Shown here: piece by piece, positions 25,095 to 33,538 of the stretch | Layout: the number at the start of each line of letters is the position of its first letter | Numbering within the stretch: the stretch's first letter is position 1 | Assembly: GCA_017554605.1 (NCBI GenBank) | Contig: JAFZIA010000035.1 | Span: 1-43,968, forward strand | Source of the DNA: Bacteroidaceae bacterium | Lineage (GTDB): Bacteria; Bacteroidota; Bacteroidia; Bacteroidales; Bacteroidaceae | Length of the DNA: 43,968 bases | Direction of reading: 5' to 3' | Made by a program: the position numbers and the translations under genes | Notes under the pieces: generated by a model | What the model was told of the DNA's origin: nothing | What the model saw: only the letters and a program-made list of their open reading frames with translations | Databases searched by the model: none

Positions 25095-25682
25095 TCAGAA
25101 TAATAGTTCTACAATTTGTGGACGGAGGAAACTTTTCAAGAAAGCCTCAAATTCCGCTTCACCGAAATTAACTTTATATGAACCATCGGCAGGAGCTATC
25201 GAGAACGAAGTCTTGAGACCGTTCACCTGCTCAATCTTCACACCCTTGTCGAGCAGTCCTTTTGCCTTTGCAGCAAAATAGGCCTTAAGTTCCTCTGCCT
25301 CTGAGGTAGAGATTACAAGAGGTTCGTCGGCACTCCAGCGCTCGGCTATCTTTACGAGAATATTCTTAAGTGCATCACCAGCAAGCGCCTCCTTGACTGC
25401 ATTCTTTACTATTGTATCGGTTACAATATTCGCAGTCTCCGATTTAAGCGCACCAACAGCCTGTGCACCAAACAATTTGAGTTCCGAGCGGGTGTTGGCA
25501 TTAATCTCCTCGGCATCTTTCTGTGCCTGTGCCACAATAGCAGCGGCATTCTCACGTGCCTCGTTCACAATTGCCTCGGCCTTCTTTTGTGCCTCTTCAA
25601 TCAAACGGGTTGCCTCGTTCTTACCTTTCTCTACACCCTCGTTAAAAATCTTCTCGGTTAATTCCTTAATTTTATTTTCCAT
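25095..25682 (-). CDS. ntpE: V-type ATPase subunit E (peripheral stalk)
   Basis: 195 residues. The N-terminal 110 residues form one long charged helix (KGKNEATRLIEEAQKKAEAI, then NEARENAAAIVAQAQKDAEE) that would pair with an H-type helix in the peripheral stalk; a globular C-terminal domain follows (LKAYFAAKAKGLLDKGVKIEQV). First gene of the operon, so the promoter should lie in 25683-26030, where I see no full TAnnTTTG match on the minus strand. An H/G-type partner subunit is not encoded in the window. Confidence 0.93.
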   Translation of the reverse strand: MENKIKELTEKIFNEGVEKGKNEATRLIEEAQKKAEAIVNEARENAAAIVAQAQKDAEEINANTRSELKLFGAQAVGALKSETANIVTDTIVKNAVKEALAGDALKNILVKIAERWSADEPLVISTSEAEELKAYFAAKAKGLLDKGVKIEQVNGLKTSFSIAPADGSYKVNFGEAEFEAFLKSFLRPQIVELLF

Positions 25683-26030
25683 TATATTTGTATATTTATT
25701 TTTCTTTCATTCAACCTACAAAAATAACAGAACCGCCCATCATTTACAATTATGGCAGTCTATCAAAAAATTGAAGTTACAAAATTACATCATTTTATTG
25801 TATTTATGCACTATTTCCCCATTAATATTTATCAAAAGGTTATTATTTTATATAAATAGGGATAAGAAACATCAATTATTCATATTTTTTGTCAAAAATA
25901 GACTACCTCACACAAACATAAAGAATGTTAACACAAGTAACAATTTTCAATTCTGTGCCGAAATACTAAGATATTCAGTCAACAGAGCATCAACTATCAA
26001 GGCAAGCACAGTACAGGTGCAAAAAAAAGA

Positions 26031-26061
26031 GAAAGGTGCATCATCGAGAGACACACCTTCC
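26031..26061 (-). terminator. terminator of the DUF4923 gene
   Basis: On the minus strand, GGAAGGTG pairs with CACCTTTC (one mismatch) and the second arm runs into TCTTTTTTTT. The remainder of the 25683-26088 gap is AT-rich without a gene that I can support. Confidence 0.75.
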
Positions 26062-26088
26062 TGTTCTTATACATCAAATAACCGATAT

Positions 26089-26775
26089 TTACTTTTTCAG
26101 TTTCATTCCAAGCATCATACCATCATAACTATCTAACAAAGACGATATTACGCCCAATGTAGCCGTTGCTGTTCCAAGCGAAGTTCCGCTGGTAGCACTA
26201 CCCGCTGCACCTGCCGAAGAAGCCACGTTCGACGACACATTTTTTATCAGTGTCAACAGTCTGTCGGCATCGAATACAATATTCATAGACGTCACATTGT
26301 ATGCTACGTGAGTAGTAAAGCTGAGTCCGCCATAGAAATAGAATACAATTTTCTTTTGCTCGGCATCGAGTGTATAGTTTCCCGCAATCTCATTCTTTCC
26401 AATCTTGAATACACAACTGTCGCTGCCGATAAATGTAAACGAGCACTTATTCTCCTTTACACCCACCTTTGCCAAATAGCCGTCGAGTTTCTTCTCTACC
26501 TTCTCGGCAACCACAGTACCGCCTATATCGGCAAGGGCTGCATCGCTCTCAAGCACACAGGCTGTACCCGAATAGTTCCAGGTTCCTTCGAGCAGTTTCT
26601 CGGAGAAAGGAACAGCCTCGCCCAACAACGAGCCAAGAACATTTGTCACTGTACTTGCAACATCGGAACCCGAAGAACTGCTGCCGAACAATTTACCAAA
26701 TACGCCCGACAAGCCTTGAGCCGACGCTGTTGTTACCATTGCAAACATTGCAACTGCCAGAAAAATCTTTCTCAT
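26089..26775 (-). CDS. DUF4923 family secreted protein
   Basis: 228 residues. The signal peptide MRKIFLAVAMFAMVTTASAQG has a cleavage site near residue 19. The mature part starts with a Gly/Ser-rich segment (FGKLFGSSSSGSDVAS), then a lipocalin-like beta domain with LLEGTWNYSGTACVLES and SFTFIGSDSCVFKIGKNEIAGNYTL, as in DUF4923 proteins of Bacteroidota. The C-terminal third has an Ala/Ser/Thr-rich low-complexity stretch before GMKLKK. Two Cys could pair in the periplasm. Function unknown. A MITE-like inverted repeat begins 4 bases upstream of its start codon and may carry or interrupt the promoter. Confidence 0.85.
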   Translation of the reverse strand: MRKIFLAVAMFAMVTTASAQGLSGVFGKLFGSSSSGSDVASTVTNVLGSLLGEAVPFSEKLLEGTWNYSGTACVLESDAALADIGGTVVAEKVEKKLDGYLAKVGVKENKCSFTFIGSDSCVFKIGKNEIAGNYTLDAEQKKIVFYFYGGLSFTTHVAYNVTSMNIVFDADRLLTLIKNVSSNVASSAGAAGSATSGTSLGTATATLGVISSLLDSYDGMMLGMKLKK

Positions 26776-26779
26776 AGTA

Positions 26780-26888
26780 AGAAGCTGTTTTAATTTCTAA
26801 AAATAGTTTCTTATAGAAGCTGATAGTTTCGCCGTTTTTTTGCTCTATAAAAAACTTGGCGCTATAAATAATTTTAAACAGCTTCTAA
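26780..26888. repeat. MITE-like element 1
   Basis: About 109 bases bounded by imperfect terminal inverted repeats: AGAAGCTGTTTTAATTTCT at the left (from 26780) and AATTTTAAACAGCTTCT at the right (to 26888). It contains TTTCTTATAGAA. A second copy of the family is at 32022-32117, and a single arm-like AAGAATCTGTTTAAATGTTC occurs near 27441-27460. No coding capacity. Confidence 0.55.
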
Positions 26889-26987
26889 AAACATATTGAA
26901 TTTTCTTGTGATATGCCCTATTTGCAAACGTACCCACAAAAAAAGGCGGAGCTCACAAACAAACCAGGCTCTACAATATCACTTATT

Positions 26988-27413
26988 TTACTCGGCAACC
27001 TCTTCCTCGGCAGCCTCTTCCTCAACTACAAAATCCACTACACCGTTTGCCACAAGGATATTGTACCAAGCATATATCTTCTTTATATGGGTAAGATATA
27101 CACGCTCGCGGTCATAGTCGGGCATAATACCCTCGAAATACTCAACAAGTTCCTCGGGAGTTGCCATCTTGAGGTCGAAAGGAATCACAGCCTGCTCCTT
27201 GTCGTATATTGCTTTAAATACATTGCGCAGGGGTACCTCCTCGGTATCGGTATATATTGCAATATCATCGAGCATCACCACTTTGTCGCTGTTATATACA
27301 GGCATACGCTTGTGCGATGCATCTACTGCCTCAACTACGAACATATTACGACCGCTCGAAACCAAGCGATAAAGACCGGGTTTACCGGAGATTGTCAAAA
27401 CTCTTTCAAACAT
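26988..27413 (-). CDS. DUF5606 domain protein
   Basis: 141 residues, beginning MFERVLTISGKPGLYRLVSSGRNMFVVEAVD, the DUF5606 N-terminal domain of Bacteroidota with an SH3-like beta pattern. The middle has MPVYNSDKVVMLDDIAIYT and VPLRNVF, then a helical region (TPEELVEYFEGIMPDYDRERVYLTHIKKIYAWYNIL). It ends in an acidic tail (EEEAAEEEVAE). Cytosolic, no signal peptide. Commonly found near coaE in this lineage, here 268 bases downstream of it on the same strand. Function unknown; the beta domain might bind nucleic acid or protein. Confidence 0.85.
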   Translation of the reverse strand: MFERVLTISGKPGLYRLVSSGRNMFVVEAVDASHKRMPVYNSDKVVMLDDIAIYTDTEEVPLRNVFKAIYDKEQAVIPFDLKMATPEELVEYFEGIMPDYDRERVYLTHIKKIYAWYNILVANGVVDFVVEEEAAEEEVAE

Positions 27414-27681
27414 ATTGATAAATTTTATTTTTTATATTATAAGAATCTGTTTAAATGTTCTTCTTAACAAAAAGCAGACACTGCTCTTTTCATTTTCCGA
27501 CGCGAAGATATAATATTGTTGTCTAAATTCAAAATTTTTATAATTATTCTGGGAGAATCTGAAAGCCAATTTTCGTGCTCATTTTCATCTATAAGAGAGG
27601 CAATAGAGGTCCATTCACTAACAGCACTGGTGAATATGCACCGATAAAGCCTCAACAATACCCCACCGACAACTGAAAGCA

Positions 27682-28308
27682 CTAAGCATTCCGCTCGGTC
27701 AATGTCCTTTTCATAGTATCGACAAATTCCATAACCTGCGGGAAGACAGGTTCATTGCCATCGTTGTGCACAGCGTAGTCGCACAACAGCAGAAGGTCGT
27801 CGAGCGACATCTGGTTGTTCATTCGGTTCTGCACACTCTGCCGTGTCATTCCGTTACGGTTCTCCACGCGCTTTATGCAGGTCTCGGCATCGGCCCACAC
27901 AAGCAGCACCCTGTCGACAACCTCGTTTAGTCCCGACTCAAAGAGTATGGCAGTCTCCACAGCAACCATCGGTACACGCTGTTGCTCGGCCCACGCATCA
28001 AAATCGGCTACCACACGAGGGTGCACAAGTGCATTCACACGCTCAATTGCTCCACGGTCGACAAATATGCGCGATGCGAGCCAGGAGCGGTTGAGACGCC
28101 CCGACACATCATAGCACTCCTCGCCAAACATACGTACAAGCCCTTGACGTATAAAAGAGTCGCTCTCCATAAGCATCTTTGCGCGGCTGTCGCAATCGTA
28201 AACCGGTATTCCCATAAGCGAAAGCAAACGCGATACTACCGATTTTCCGCTACCGATACCTCCTGTAACCGCTATTCTGAATGTCCTATCCATCATTTTT
28301 TTAATCAA
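27682..28308 (-). CDS. coaE: dephospho-CoA kinase
   Basis: Phosphorylates dephospho-CoA, the last step of coenzyme A synthesis. 208 residues. The P-loop is TGGIGSGKS (15-23), followed by VVSRLLSLMGIPVYDCDSRAK, RSWLASRIFVD, LVHPRVVADFDAW and ETAILFESGLNEVVD, all family hallmarks, and the lid motif with Arg in ENRNGMTRQSVQNRM. An alternative start at the sixth codon (MDRTFRIAVTGG) would be equally normal. No Shine-Dalgarno decides between them. It lies downstream of yajC and nusB with a hairpin in between, so it may have its own promoter. Confidence 0.95.
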   Translation of the reverse strand: MIKKMMDRTFRIAVTGGIGSGKSVVSRLLSLMGIPVYDCDSRAKMLMESDSFIRQGLVRMFGEECYDVSGRLNRSWLASRIFVDRGAIERVNALVHPRVVADFDAWAEQQRVPMVAVETAILFESGLNEVVDRVLLVWADAETCIKRVENRNGMTRQSVQNRMNNQMSLDDLLLLCDYAVHNDGNEPVFPQVMEFVDTMKRTLTERNA

Positions 28309-28404
28309 GGCAAGTTCTATAAATTATGTAATTTTTGTCTGGCAGGCAGACCTGTTACGACTGCATTGTGCCACAAACCCGTCATCAACAGACAAGAAAA
28401 GACC

Positions 28405-28437
28405 GAGGCTGACCAAAATCCACTCTTGACCAGCCTC
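28405..28437 (-). terminator. terminator after yajC
   Basis: GAGGCTG (28405-28411) pairs with CAGCCTC (28431-28437). On the minus strand the hairpin is followed by a T-rich tract (GTCTTTTCTTGTCT). It separates nusB-yajC from coaE. Confidence 0.55.
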
Positions 28438-28515
28438 AAATTCCCTTTCATTCGGTTCTGTGTATATATAGCATCTGCAACAAACAAGAATTACAGAATT
28501 GCTATCAGCAAAATA

Positions 28516-28806
28516 TTATCTGCCCTCCTGCTGAGCAACATCGCTGCTACCGTAGACAGCCGACTTGTCGACACGTACAACAACACCGTGTGCTACCTCT
28601 ACGTTTATGATGTTACCCTCTACGCTCTTTACCTTTCCGTAGATACCACCGCTTGTAACAACATCTTGTCCGGGCTGCAAACCGTTGCGGAAATTATCGA
28701 GCTCCTTCTGGCGCTTACGCTGGGGACGTATCATCATAAAATACATTATCAGTATGATAATGACAAACATAAAAATGGGGCTACCCAAAATCTGACTGAA
28801 ATTCAT
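28516..28806 (-). CDS. yajC: Sec translocon accessory protein YajC
   Basis: 96 residues. One N-terminal membrane helix (FMFVIIILIMYFMMI, about 12-27), then the signature RPQRKRQKELDNFRNGLQPGQDVVTSGGIYGKV and a small beta domain ending in VRVDKSAVYG. It associates with SecDF at the Sec translocon. 45 bases downstream of nusB, hence co-transcribed. In many Bacteroidota a YbbR-like gene follows before coaE; here only about 200 bases of non-coding DNA are seen. Confidence 0.95.
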   Translation of the reverse strand: MNFSQILGSPIFMFVIIILIMYFMMIRPQRKRQKELDNFRNGLQPGQDVVTSGGIYGKVKSVEGNIINVEVAHGVVVRVDKSAVYGSSDVAQQEGR

Positions 28807-28851
28807 ATATCAAAAATTTTATAAGTTACTTATTGCTTTTTTCTTTTAAGA

Positions 28852-29772
28852 TTATTCTATCCGTCCCTCTTGGCGGAGATTCTTTACTATACTATCAAGC
28901 ATACCGTTCACAAACGAGCTGCTCTTGGGGGTGCTGTAGTATTTCGCAATCTCGACATACTCGTTGAGTGTCACGCTTGCGGGAATATCATTGAACGACA
29001 GGAGCTCGGCCAATGCTATCTGCATTACAATGACGTCCATAAACGCAATTCGCGACAAGTCCCAGTTTTTAGTAGCGGCACTCATAAGGTTGCGATAATC
29101 CTCGGCATTGGCAAGGCTCGCTCTCAATAGACGGCGGGCATAATCCATATCATCGAGGTCCTTATACTCGGGCAGTATCAGCTGAGCGCTGCCTTTCTTC
29201 TGCTCGAAACGCTTTATTGTCTTTAAAACAAATGTATCGACAATTGGTTTATCATCATTCCAATAGAGGCTTATATCCTCGAGTATGGTGTCGAGTTCCT
29301 TATTCTCAAATACAAATGCCTTGTACAGCTTGCGCCACAGTTCACGGTCTTGCTCATACGAGGTTGTCTCATCGGCCATATACTCCTTATATATATCGCT
29401 CGCCTCAATCGACTCAAGCAGACGGCGCAAGAAATCGGAATGATCTATCCAGTTAAACTTGCTCTTCTCGTCGAACTTCACAAGCTGCTCATTGCAACGC
29501 ACCTGCGCAACAAAAAGATTGTCAACGAATTTACGGTTGGGGTTAAGGTCGCTCTCTGTGGGACGCAACTTTGTCTTGTTGAATTCGATACGGTCGGCTG
29601 CATAATGTGTAACTGCAGGCATCAGCAGCAACAGATGCTGATAAAGGTCGTATGCCTTTGATAAACTGAAAAACATCTCATCTTCGGCAGCTTTCAGACT
29701 CTTTCCACTGTTTTTGTAGTACGCATATACTATCTGCACCACCTTGAGACGAATAAGAACTCTATTAATCAT
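28852..29772 (-). CDS. nusB: transcription antitermination factor NusB, long Bacteroidota form
   Basis: 306 residues, about twice the size of E. coli NusB but normal for Bacteroidota, where an N-terminal helical extension precedes the NusB fold. It starts MINRVLIRLKVVQIVYAYYKN. The C-terminal NusB domain (about 170-300) shows FVLKTIKRFEQKKG, SRIAFMDVIVMQIALAELLSFNDIPASVTLNEYVEIAKYYS and SSFVNGMLDSIVKNL, the RNA-contact and S10-contact region. It acts in rRNA antitermination with NusE/S10. First gene of the nusB-yajC unit. Confidence 0.94.
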   Translation of the reverse strand: MINRVLIRLKVVQIVYAYYKNSGKSLKAAEDEMFFSLSKAYDLYQHLLLLMPAVTHYAADRIEFNKTKLRPTESDLNPNRKFVDNLFVAQVRCNEQLVKFDEKSKFNWIDHSDFLRRLLESIEASDIYKEYMADETTSYEQDRELWRKLYKAFVFENKELDTILEDISLYWNDDKPIVDTFVLKTIKRFEQKKGSAQLILPEYKDLDDMDYARRLLRASLANAEDYRNLMSAATKNWDLSRIAFMDVIVMQIALAELLSFNDIPASVTLNEYVEIAKYYSTPKSSSFVNGMLDSIVKNLRQEGRIE

Positions 29773-29965
29773 AAAACGCTGTTTGTGATTTTATTTTTAG
29801 GATATAGAAAAGACGTACTCCACGGGCAGCACCCTGCCCACCAGCACACCTTTTCCATAAAATTTGTGCAAAGGTCGCACTTTATTGCGACACTGACAAG
29901 AAAAAACCTACTTCTTTTTATAAAATTATCAATGATTAATACCCTATAGCTTTTTTTATGTTATG

Positions 29966-31408
29966 TTACATACATTTCTCAAGCACCAGCCTGTGCGTAA
30001 CAGTAGAAGGAGCATCGCACTCGTAATGCGACACAAATACGACACTCTTACCCCGACGGCGCGAGAAAGCCTCGACAATAGCCTTTACCCTTGCCTTGTT
30101 ATCATCGTCGAGCCCGTGCATTGGCTCGTCCAGTATAAGCAGCTGCGGGTCTTTGACAAAAGCACGCGCAAGGAGTGCCAAACGCTGCTCGCCACTTGAG
30201 ACACGCAAGAAAGAAGCCTCGGCAAGATGCCCAATACCGAACAAATCCATATAAAAACGGCAAGCCTCTATCTGCTCCTCTGTGGGACGGCGATAGAGAC
30301 CTATCGTATCAAAAAGTCCCGACGCGACAATCTCCTTTACTGGCAGATTACGCAAATAGGAGCGGTGCATCTCGGGGCTGACATATCCTATCCTCTTTTT
30401 AATATCCCAGATACTCTCGCCCGTACCCCTCTTACGCCCGAAGAGGGTTATATCACAGGCATACGACTGAAGATTGTCGGCACACACAAGACTCAGGAGA
30501 GTGGATTTTCCCGAGCCATTGGCACCGCCGAGCAACCACACCTCGCCACTCCGCACTTTCCACGATATGTTACGAAGTATTGTTCGGGTACCATATTTTA
30601 CCGATACATTATTAAAAGAGAGCACCTCATCTACCGTATCCTCTTGCACGACAGGTAACGATAGCAGCATTTGCTGAAGGTGAGCATTATCCACGTTCTT
30701 ATTTTGGGACTCACGCAACACAAAGCTTTCGCGCGCGACTTTCTTACCCACACGCATATCCTCGACAGGAATCACGCTATCCACAAACTGCGGAACATCG
30801 GCCAGCGACGACAGCAGTAGCATAATCTGCACACTGCCACTCACAGCAAGTGATGAGAGGAGCGCCGTGAGCATAGTGCGTGCATCGGCATCGAGCCCAA
30901 TGAACGGATTATCAAGAATCAGCAGACGCGGCCCGCAAGAAAGAGCCTTTACAATCTGCAATTTCCTTAGCTCACCGCTGCTTAGGGCAACCACTGGCTC
31001 ATTCATAATATATAAGATACCAAACTGCTGCAATAACTCCCGCACGCCTTCGTCTACACCAAGAACATCGGCAACAGTGGGAATATCTGTCTGCTCGTGC
31101 ACATTCCAGCGCAACTGGTAACAATAGTCTACCTCGGCCGAGCCATAAATGTCACGAAAAGAGATGAATTGCACATTCTTATATACAGCATTTGTGAGCG
31201 ACGGAGAAAAGTCGTACTCTACACTACCCTCGCGCAATGGATAGTGTCCCAAAAGTAACTCCACCAGCAGATTTTTACCACTGCCGTTTACACCTACAAC
31301 CGCAACGTGCTCGCCCCTCTCCACAACAACATCAACAGGAGCTTTCAGGCGCACCCTTGCGTCACGCGCAACAGCGCCACTCACATTTATCATATTTGCC
31401 ATAGCCAT
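29966..31408 (-). CDS. soluble double-ATPase ABC protein (ModF/PhrA-like)
   Basis: 480 residues, two ABC ATPase domains in one chain and no membrane spans. Domain 1: Walker A GVNGSGKN (39-46), signature LSSGELRKLQ, Walker B LLILDNPF. Domain 2: Walker A GGANGSGKST, signature VSSGEQRLALLARAF, Walker B LLILDEPMHGLDDD. In domain 1 the Walker A ends in Asn rather than Ser/Thr and the Walker B Glu is replaced by Asn, so site 1 may bind but not hydrolyse ATP. The layout resembles ModF/PhrA; no partner permease is next to it, so transport is uncertain. Monocistronic. Confidence 0.88.
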   Translation of the reverse strand: MAMANMINVSGAVARDARVRLKAPVDVVVERGEHVAVVGVNGSGKNLLVELLLGHYPLREGSVEYDFSPSLTNAVYKNVQFISFRDIYGSAEVDYCYQLRWNVHEQTDIPTVADVLGVDEGVRELLQQFGILYIMNEPVVALSSGELRKLQIVKALSCGPRLLILDNPFIGLDADARTMLTALLSSLAVSGSVQIMLLLSSLADVPQFVDSVIPVEDMRVGKKVARESFVLRESQNKNVDNAHLQQMLLSLPVVQEDTVDEVLSFNNVSVKYGTRTILRNISWKVRSGEVWLLGGANGSGKSTLLSLVCADNLQSYACDITLFGRKRGTGESIWDIKKRIGYVSPEMHRSYLRNLPVKEIVASGLFDTIGLYRRPTEEQIEACRFYMDLFGIGHLAEASFLRVSSGEQRLALLARAFVKDPQLLILDEPMHGLDDDNKARVKAIVEAFSRRRGKSVVFVSHYECDAPSTVTHRLVLEKCM

Positions 31409-31524
31409 ATATTCCTCACTAAAAAAACGGGGGCAAATTTACCCCAAATACCACTTTTTTCCAAAAAGGTAACACAAAATGTAAAATTTTCTTATTTTTT
31501 CCTTGATTTTTGATTTTATTTTTT

Positions 31525-31532
31525 CATATTTG
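31525..31532 (+). promoter_or_regulatory. candidate -7 box of the DUF3276 gene
   Basis: CATATTTG is one base off TAnnTTTG, with TTG 19 bases upstream. It leaves a leader of about 75 bases before ATG 31614. Confidence 0.4.
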
Positions 31533-31613
31533 CGGTTAATCGCGGATACATACTATGCCCGCAACAAAAAAATATTGAACAAAACTATTGACTAACACAA
31601 AATAAAAATCTTT

Positions 31614-31985
31614 ATGGAAGAATACAAGAAGTACGGAGAGAATGAAAAGGAGATAGTATTTTCCCAATCCATCAAGGCAGGTAAAAGAATCTATTACATC
31701 GACGTAAAGAAAAACAGGAAAGAGGAGATGTACCTCTCAATCACCGAGAGTAAAAAGATAGTAAACGGAGAGGGTGAGGACGCACAGGTATCATTCGAAA
31801 AACACAAGATATTCCTTTACCGCGAGGATTTTGAAAAATTCATAACAAGCCTACAAAAAGCCATAGGCTACGTTGTTGCCGAACAGGGCGAATACCAGCC
31901 CCGCACATACGAAGCGACAGCAGAGGCTGAAACCACGAACGCACCTGGGGAAGAAAACGAACTGAAAATAGACATCGATTTCTAA
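31614..31985 (+). CDS. PUR-alpha-like DUF3276 protein
   Basis: 123 residues. The core (EIVFSQSIKAGKRIYYIDVKKNRKEEMYLSITESKK...HKIFLYREDFEKFITSLQKAI) is the DUF3276/PUR-repeat fold: a beta sheet plus a helix that binds single-stranded nucleic acid. In spirochaetes a homologue (BpuR) regulates expression post-transcriptionally; an RNA- or DNA-binding regulatory role here is inference. An acidic C-terminal tail (TNAPGEENELKIDIDF) follows. Cytosolic. Monocistronic, with a MITE-like element 37 bases past the stop. Confidence 0.88.
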   Translation: MEEYKKYGENEKEIVFSQSIKAGKRIYYIDVKKNRKEEMYLSITESKKIVNGEGEDAQVSFEKHKIFLYREDFEKFITSLQKAIGYVVAEQGEYQPRTYEATAEAETTNAPGEENELKIDIDF

Positions 31986-32021
31986 ATTAGAAGAAGAAAG
32001 TGACAGAAAACGCACTGATTT

Positions 32022-32117
32022 AGAAGCTGTTTAAAATTTCTTTCGAAAATAAGTTTACATTATACGCGAGTTATGTTTCTATAAGAAAATATTTTATAGA
32101 AATTTAAACAGTTTCTT
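32022..32117. repeat. MITE-like element 2
   Basis: About 96 bases with terminal inverted repeats: AGAAGCTGTTTAAAATTTC at the left and GAAATTTAAACAGTTTCTT at the right, and an inner TTTCTATAAGAAA. Same family as 26780-26888. The rest of 31986-32328 contains the bL25 promoter. Confidence 0.55.
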
Positions 32118-32212
32118 ATTGCCGCGAACAAAAGTACAGAGAAATAAAATTCTATCATATATGCCGACGGGAGACAAAAATCAATCGTCGGTAAATAATT
32201 TGTGGCAACAAC

Positions 32213-32243
32213 TTGCATATTTCTACACAAAAGCGTATCTTTG
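32213..32243 (+). promoter_or_regulatory. promoter of the bL25 operon
   Basis: TATCTTTG (32236-32243) matches TAnnTTTG exactly; TTGC (32213-32216) stands 19 bases upstream in the -33 position. Transcription should start near 32250, giving a leader of about 80 bases. Confidence 0.65.
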
Positions 32244-32328
32244 CACCCGCTTTTAAGACATCGTGTGATGGCGAATTAAGCAAAAAAGAGAATCAACTTA
32301 ATTTAGAGTAACACAAATTTTACAAAAA

Positions 32329-32925
32329 ATGAAGACATTAAGCATCAGCGGCTCATCAAGAGCTACAGTTGGCAAGAAGTCAACAAACGCACTTCGCAAC
32401 GAAGGTAAAGTACCCTGCTGCCTCTACGGCGAGGCTAAGGACGAGAACGGCAAGCCCGTGAGCAAAGCATTCTACGTAACAGTAGAGAGCCTTCGCAAGC
32501 TCGTTTACACACCCGACATTCACGTTGTAGACCTTACAATTGACGACGTTACAGTTAAGGCTATAATGAAAGATATTCAGTTCCACCCTGTTAAGGACAA
32601 CATTCTTCACGTTGACTTCTACGAGGTGACAGAAACTAAGCCCATCGTAATGGCAGTTCCCGTTAAACTCGAGGGTCTTGCAGATGGTGTTCGCGCCGGT
32701 GGTAAGCTCGTTCAGCTCCAGCGCAAGCTCAAGGTAAAGGCAGTTTACAGCCTTATCCCCGAGAAGCTCTTTGTTGACGTTACTACACTCGGCCTTGGCA
32801 AGTCAATCAAGGTTGGTGAGCTCTCATTCGAGAACCTCGAGGTTGTAACAGCTAAGGAGTCACTCCTCTGCTCTGTTAAGACTACACGTGCATCACAGGC
32901 AGCAGCCGCAGCAGCAAAGAAATAA
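32329..32925 (+). CDS. rplY: ribosomal protein bL25, long Ctc form
   Basis: Binds 5S rRNA in the large subunit. 198 residues: an N-terminal L25 domain (about 1-95, with LRNEGKVPCCLYGEAKDENG and IHVVDLTIDDVTVKAIMKDIQFHPV) followed by the C-terminal TL5/Ctc beta domain (VKLEGLADGVRAGGKLVQLQRKLKV). It ends in an Ala-rich tail. Codon use is strongly biased (GTT, CTC, AAG), as expected for a highly expressed gene. 25 bases upstream of pth, so the two and the S4 gene likely form an operon. Confidence 0.95.
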   Translation: MKTLSISGSSRATVGKKSTNALRNEGKVPCCLYGEAKDENGKPVSKAFYVTVESLRKLVYTPDIHVVDLTIDDVTVKAIMKDIQFHPVKDNILHVDFYEVTETKPIVMAVPVKLEGLADGVRAGGKLVQLQRKLKVKAVYSLIPEKLFVDVTTLGLGKSIKVGELSFENLEVVTAKESLLCSVKTTRASQAAAAAAKK

Positions 32926-32950
32926 TCAGAACAGATTATAATACAACAGA

Positions 32951-33538
32951 ATGAAATATTTGATTGTCGGCTTGGGCAACATCGGCAGTGAATACGACGA
33001 TACCCGCCACAATATAGGTTTTACAGTATTGGATGCTTTTGCAAAAGCATCCAATACTGTTTTTGCAGACAAGCGCTACGGCTTTGTTGCCGAGACATCG
33101 GTTCGCGGACGCAAACTCATATTGCTTAAGCCATCAACCTATATGAATTTGAGCGGTAACGCTGTGCGCTATTGGATGCAACAGGAGAAAATACCCCTCG
33201 AGAATGTACTTGTGATTGTTGACGACCTTGCACTGCCCGTAGGTGCGTTGCGCCTGAAAGGACAAGGTAGCGACGGCGGACACAACGGACTAAAGCACAT
33301 TGCAAGCACGCTGGGAACAACCAACTATGCCCGCCTACGCTTCGGAATAGGAAACGACTTCGGCAAAGGTCATCAGGTAGATTTTGTTCTTGGCACATTT
33401 GACAGCGAGGAGCAGAAAGCCGTAGAGGCACAGGTTGAGACCGTAGGAGAGATAATAAAGAGCTTCTGCTTTGCAGGACTCGCCCGCACAATGAACCAGT
33501 TCAACAAGAAGGGCTCGGGAGGAGCAGGCAAGGAATGA
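32951..33538 (+). CDS. pth: peptidyl-tRNA hydrolase
   Basis: Frees tRNA from prematurely released peptidyl-tRNA. 195 residues. Active-site landmarks are Asn10 in VGLGN, His20 in DTRHNIGF, the motif [11 protein letters not shown] with its Asn, and [26 protein letters not shown] with Asp near 93. The C-terminus [14 protein letters not shown] is normal. Codons for [10 protein letters not shown] contain a perfect 38-nt palindrome followed by a T-run (33023-33064). The protein aligns without insertion there, so the palindrome is built from coding bases. Its stop overlaps the start of the S4 gene by 4 bases (ATGA). Confidence 0.96.
   Translation: MKYLIVGLGNIGSEYDDTRHNIGFTVLDAFAKASNTVFADKRYGFVAETSVRGRKLILLKPSTYMNLSGNAVRYWMQQEKIPLENVLVIVDDLALPVGALRLKGQGSDGGHNGLKHIASTLGTTNYARLRFGIGNDFGKGHQVDFVLGTFDSEEQKAVEAQVETVGEIIKSFCFAGLARTMNQFNKKGSGGAGKE
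33023..33060. promoter_or_regulatory. perfect 38-nt palindrome inside pth, terminator-like
   Basis: The left half ACAGTATTGGATGCTTTTG (33023-33041) is the exact reverse complement of 33042-33060, and TTTT follows at 33061-33064. In RNA it would form a hairpin of 17 or so pairs with a tiny loop, like an intrinsic terminator, 73 bases into the coding sequence. Confidence 0.6.
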
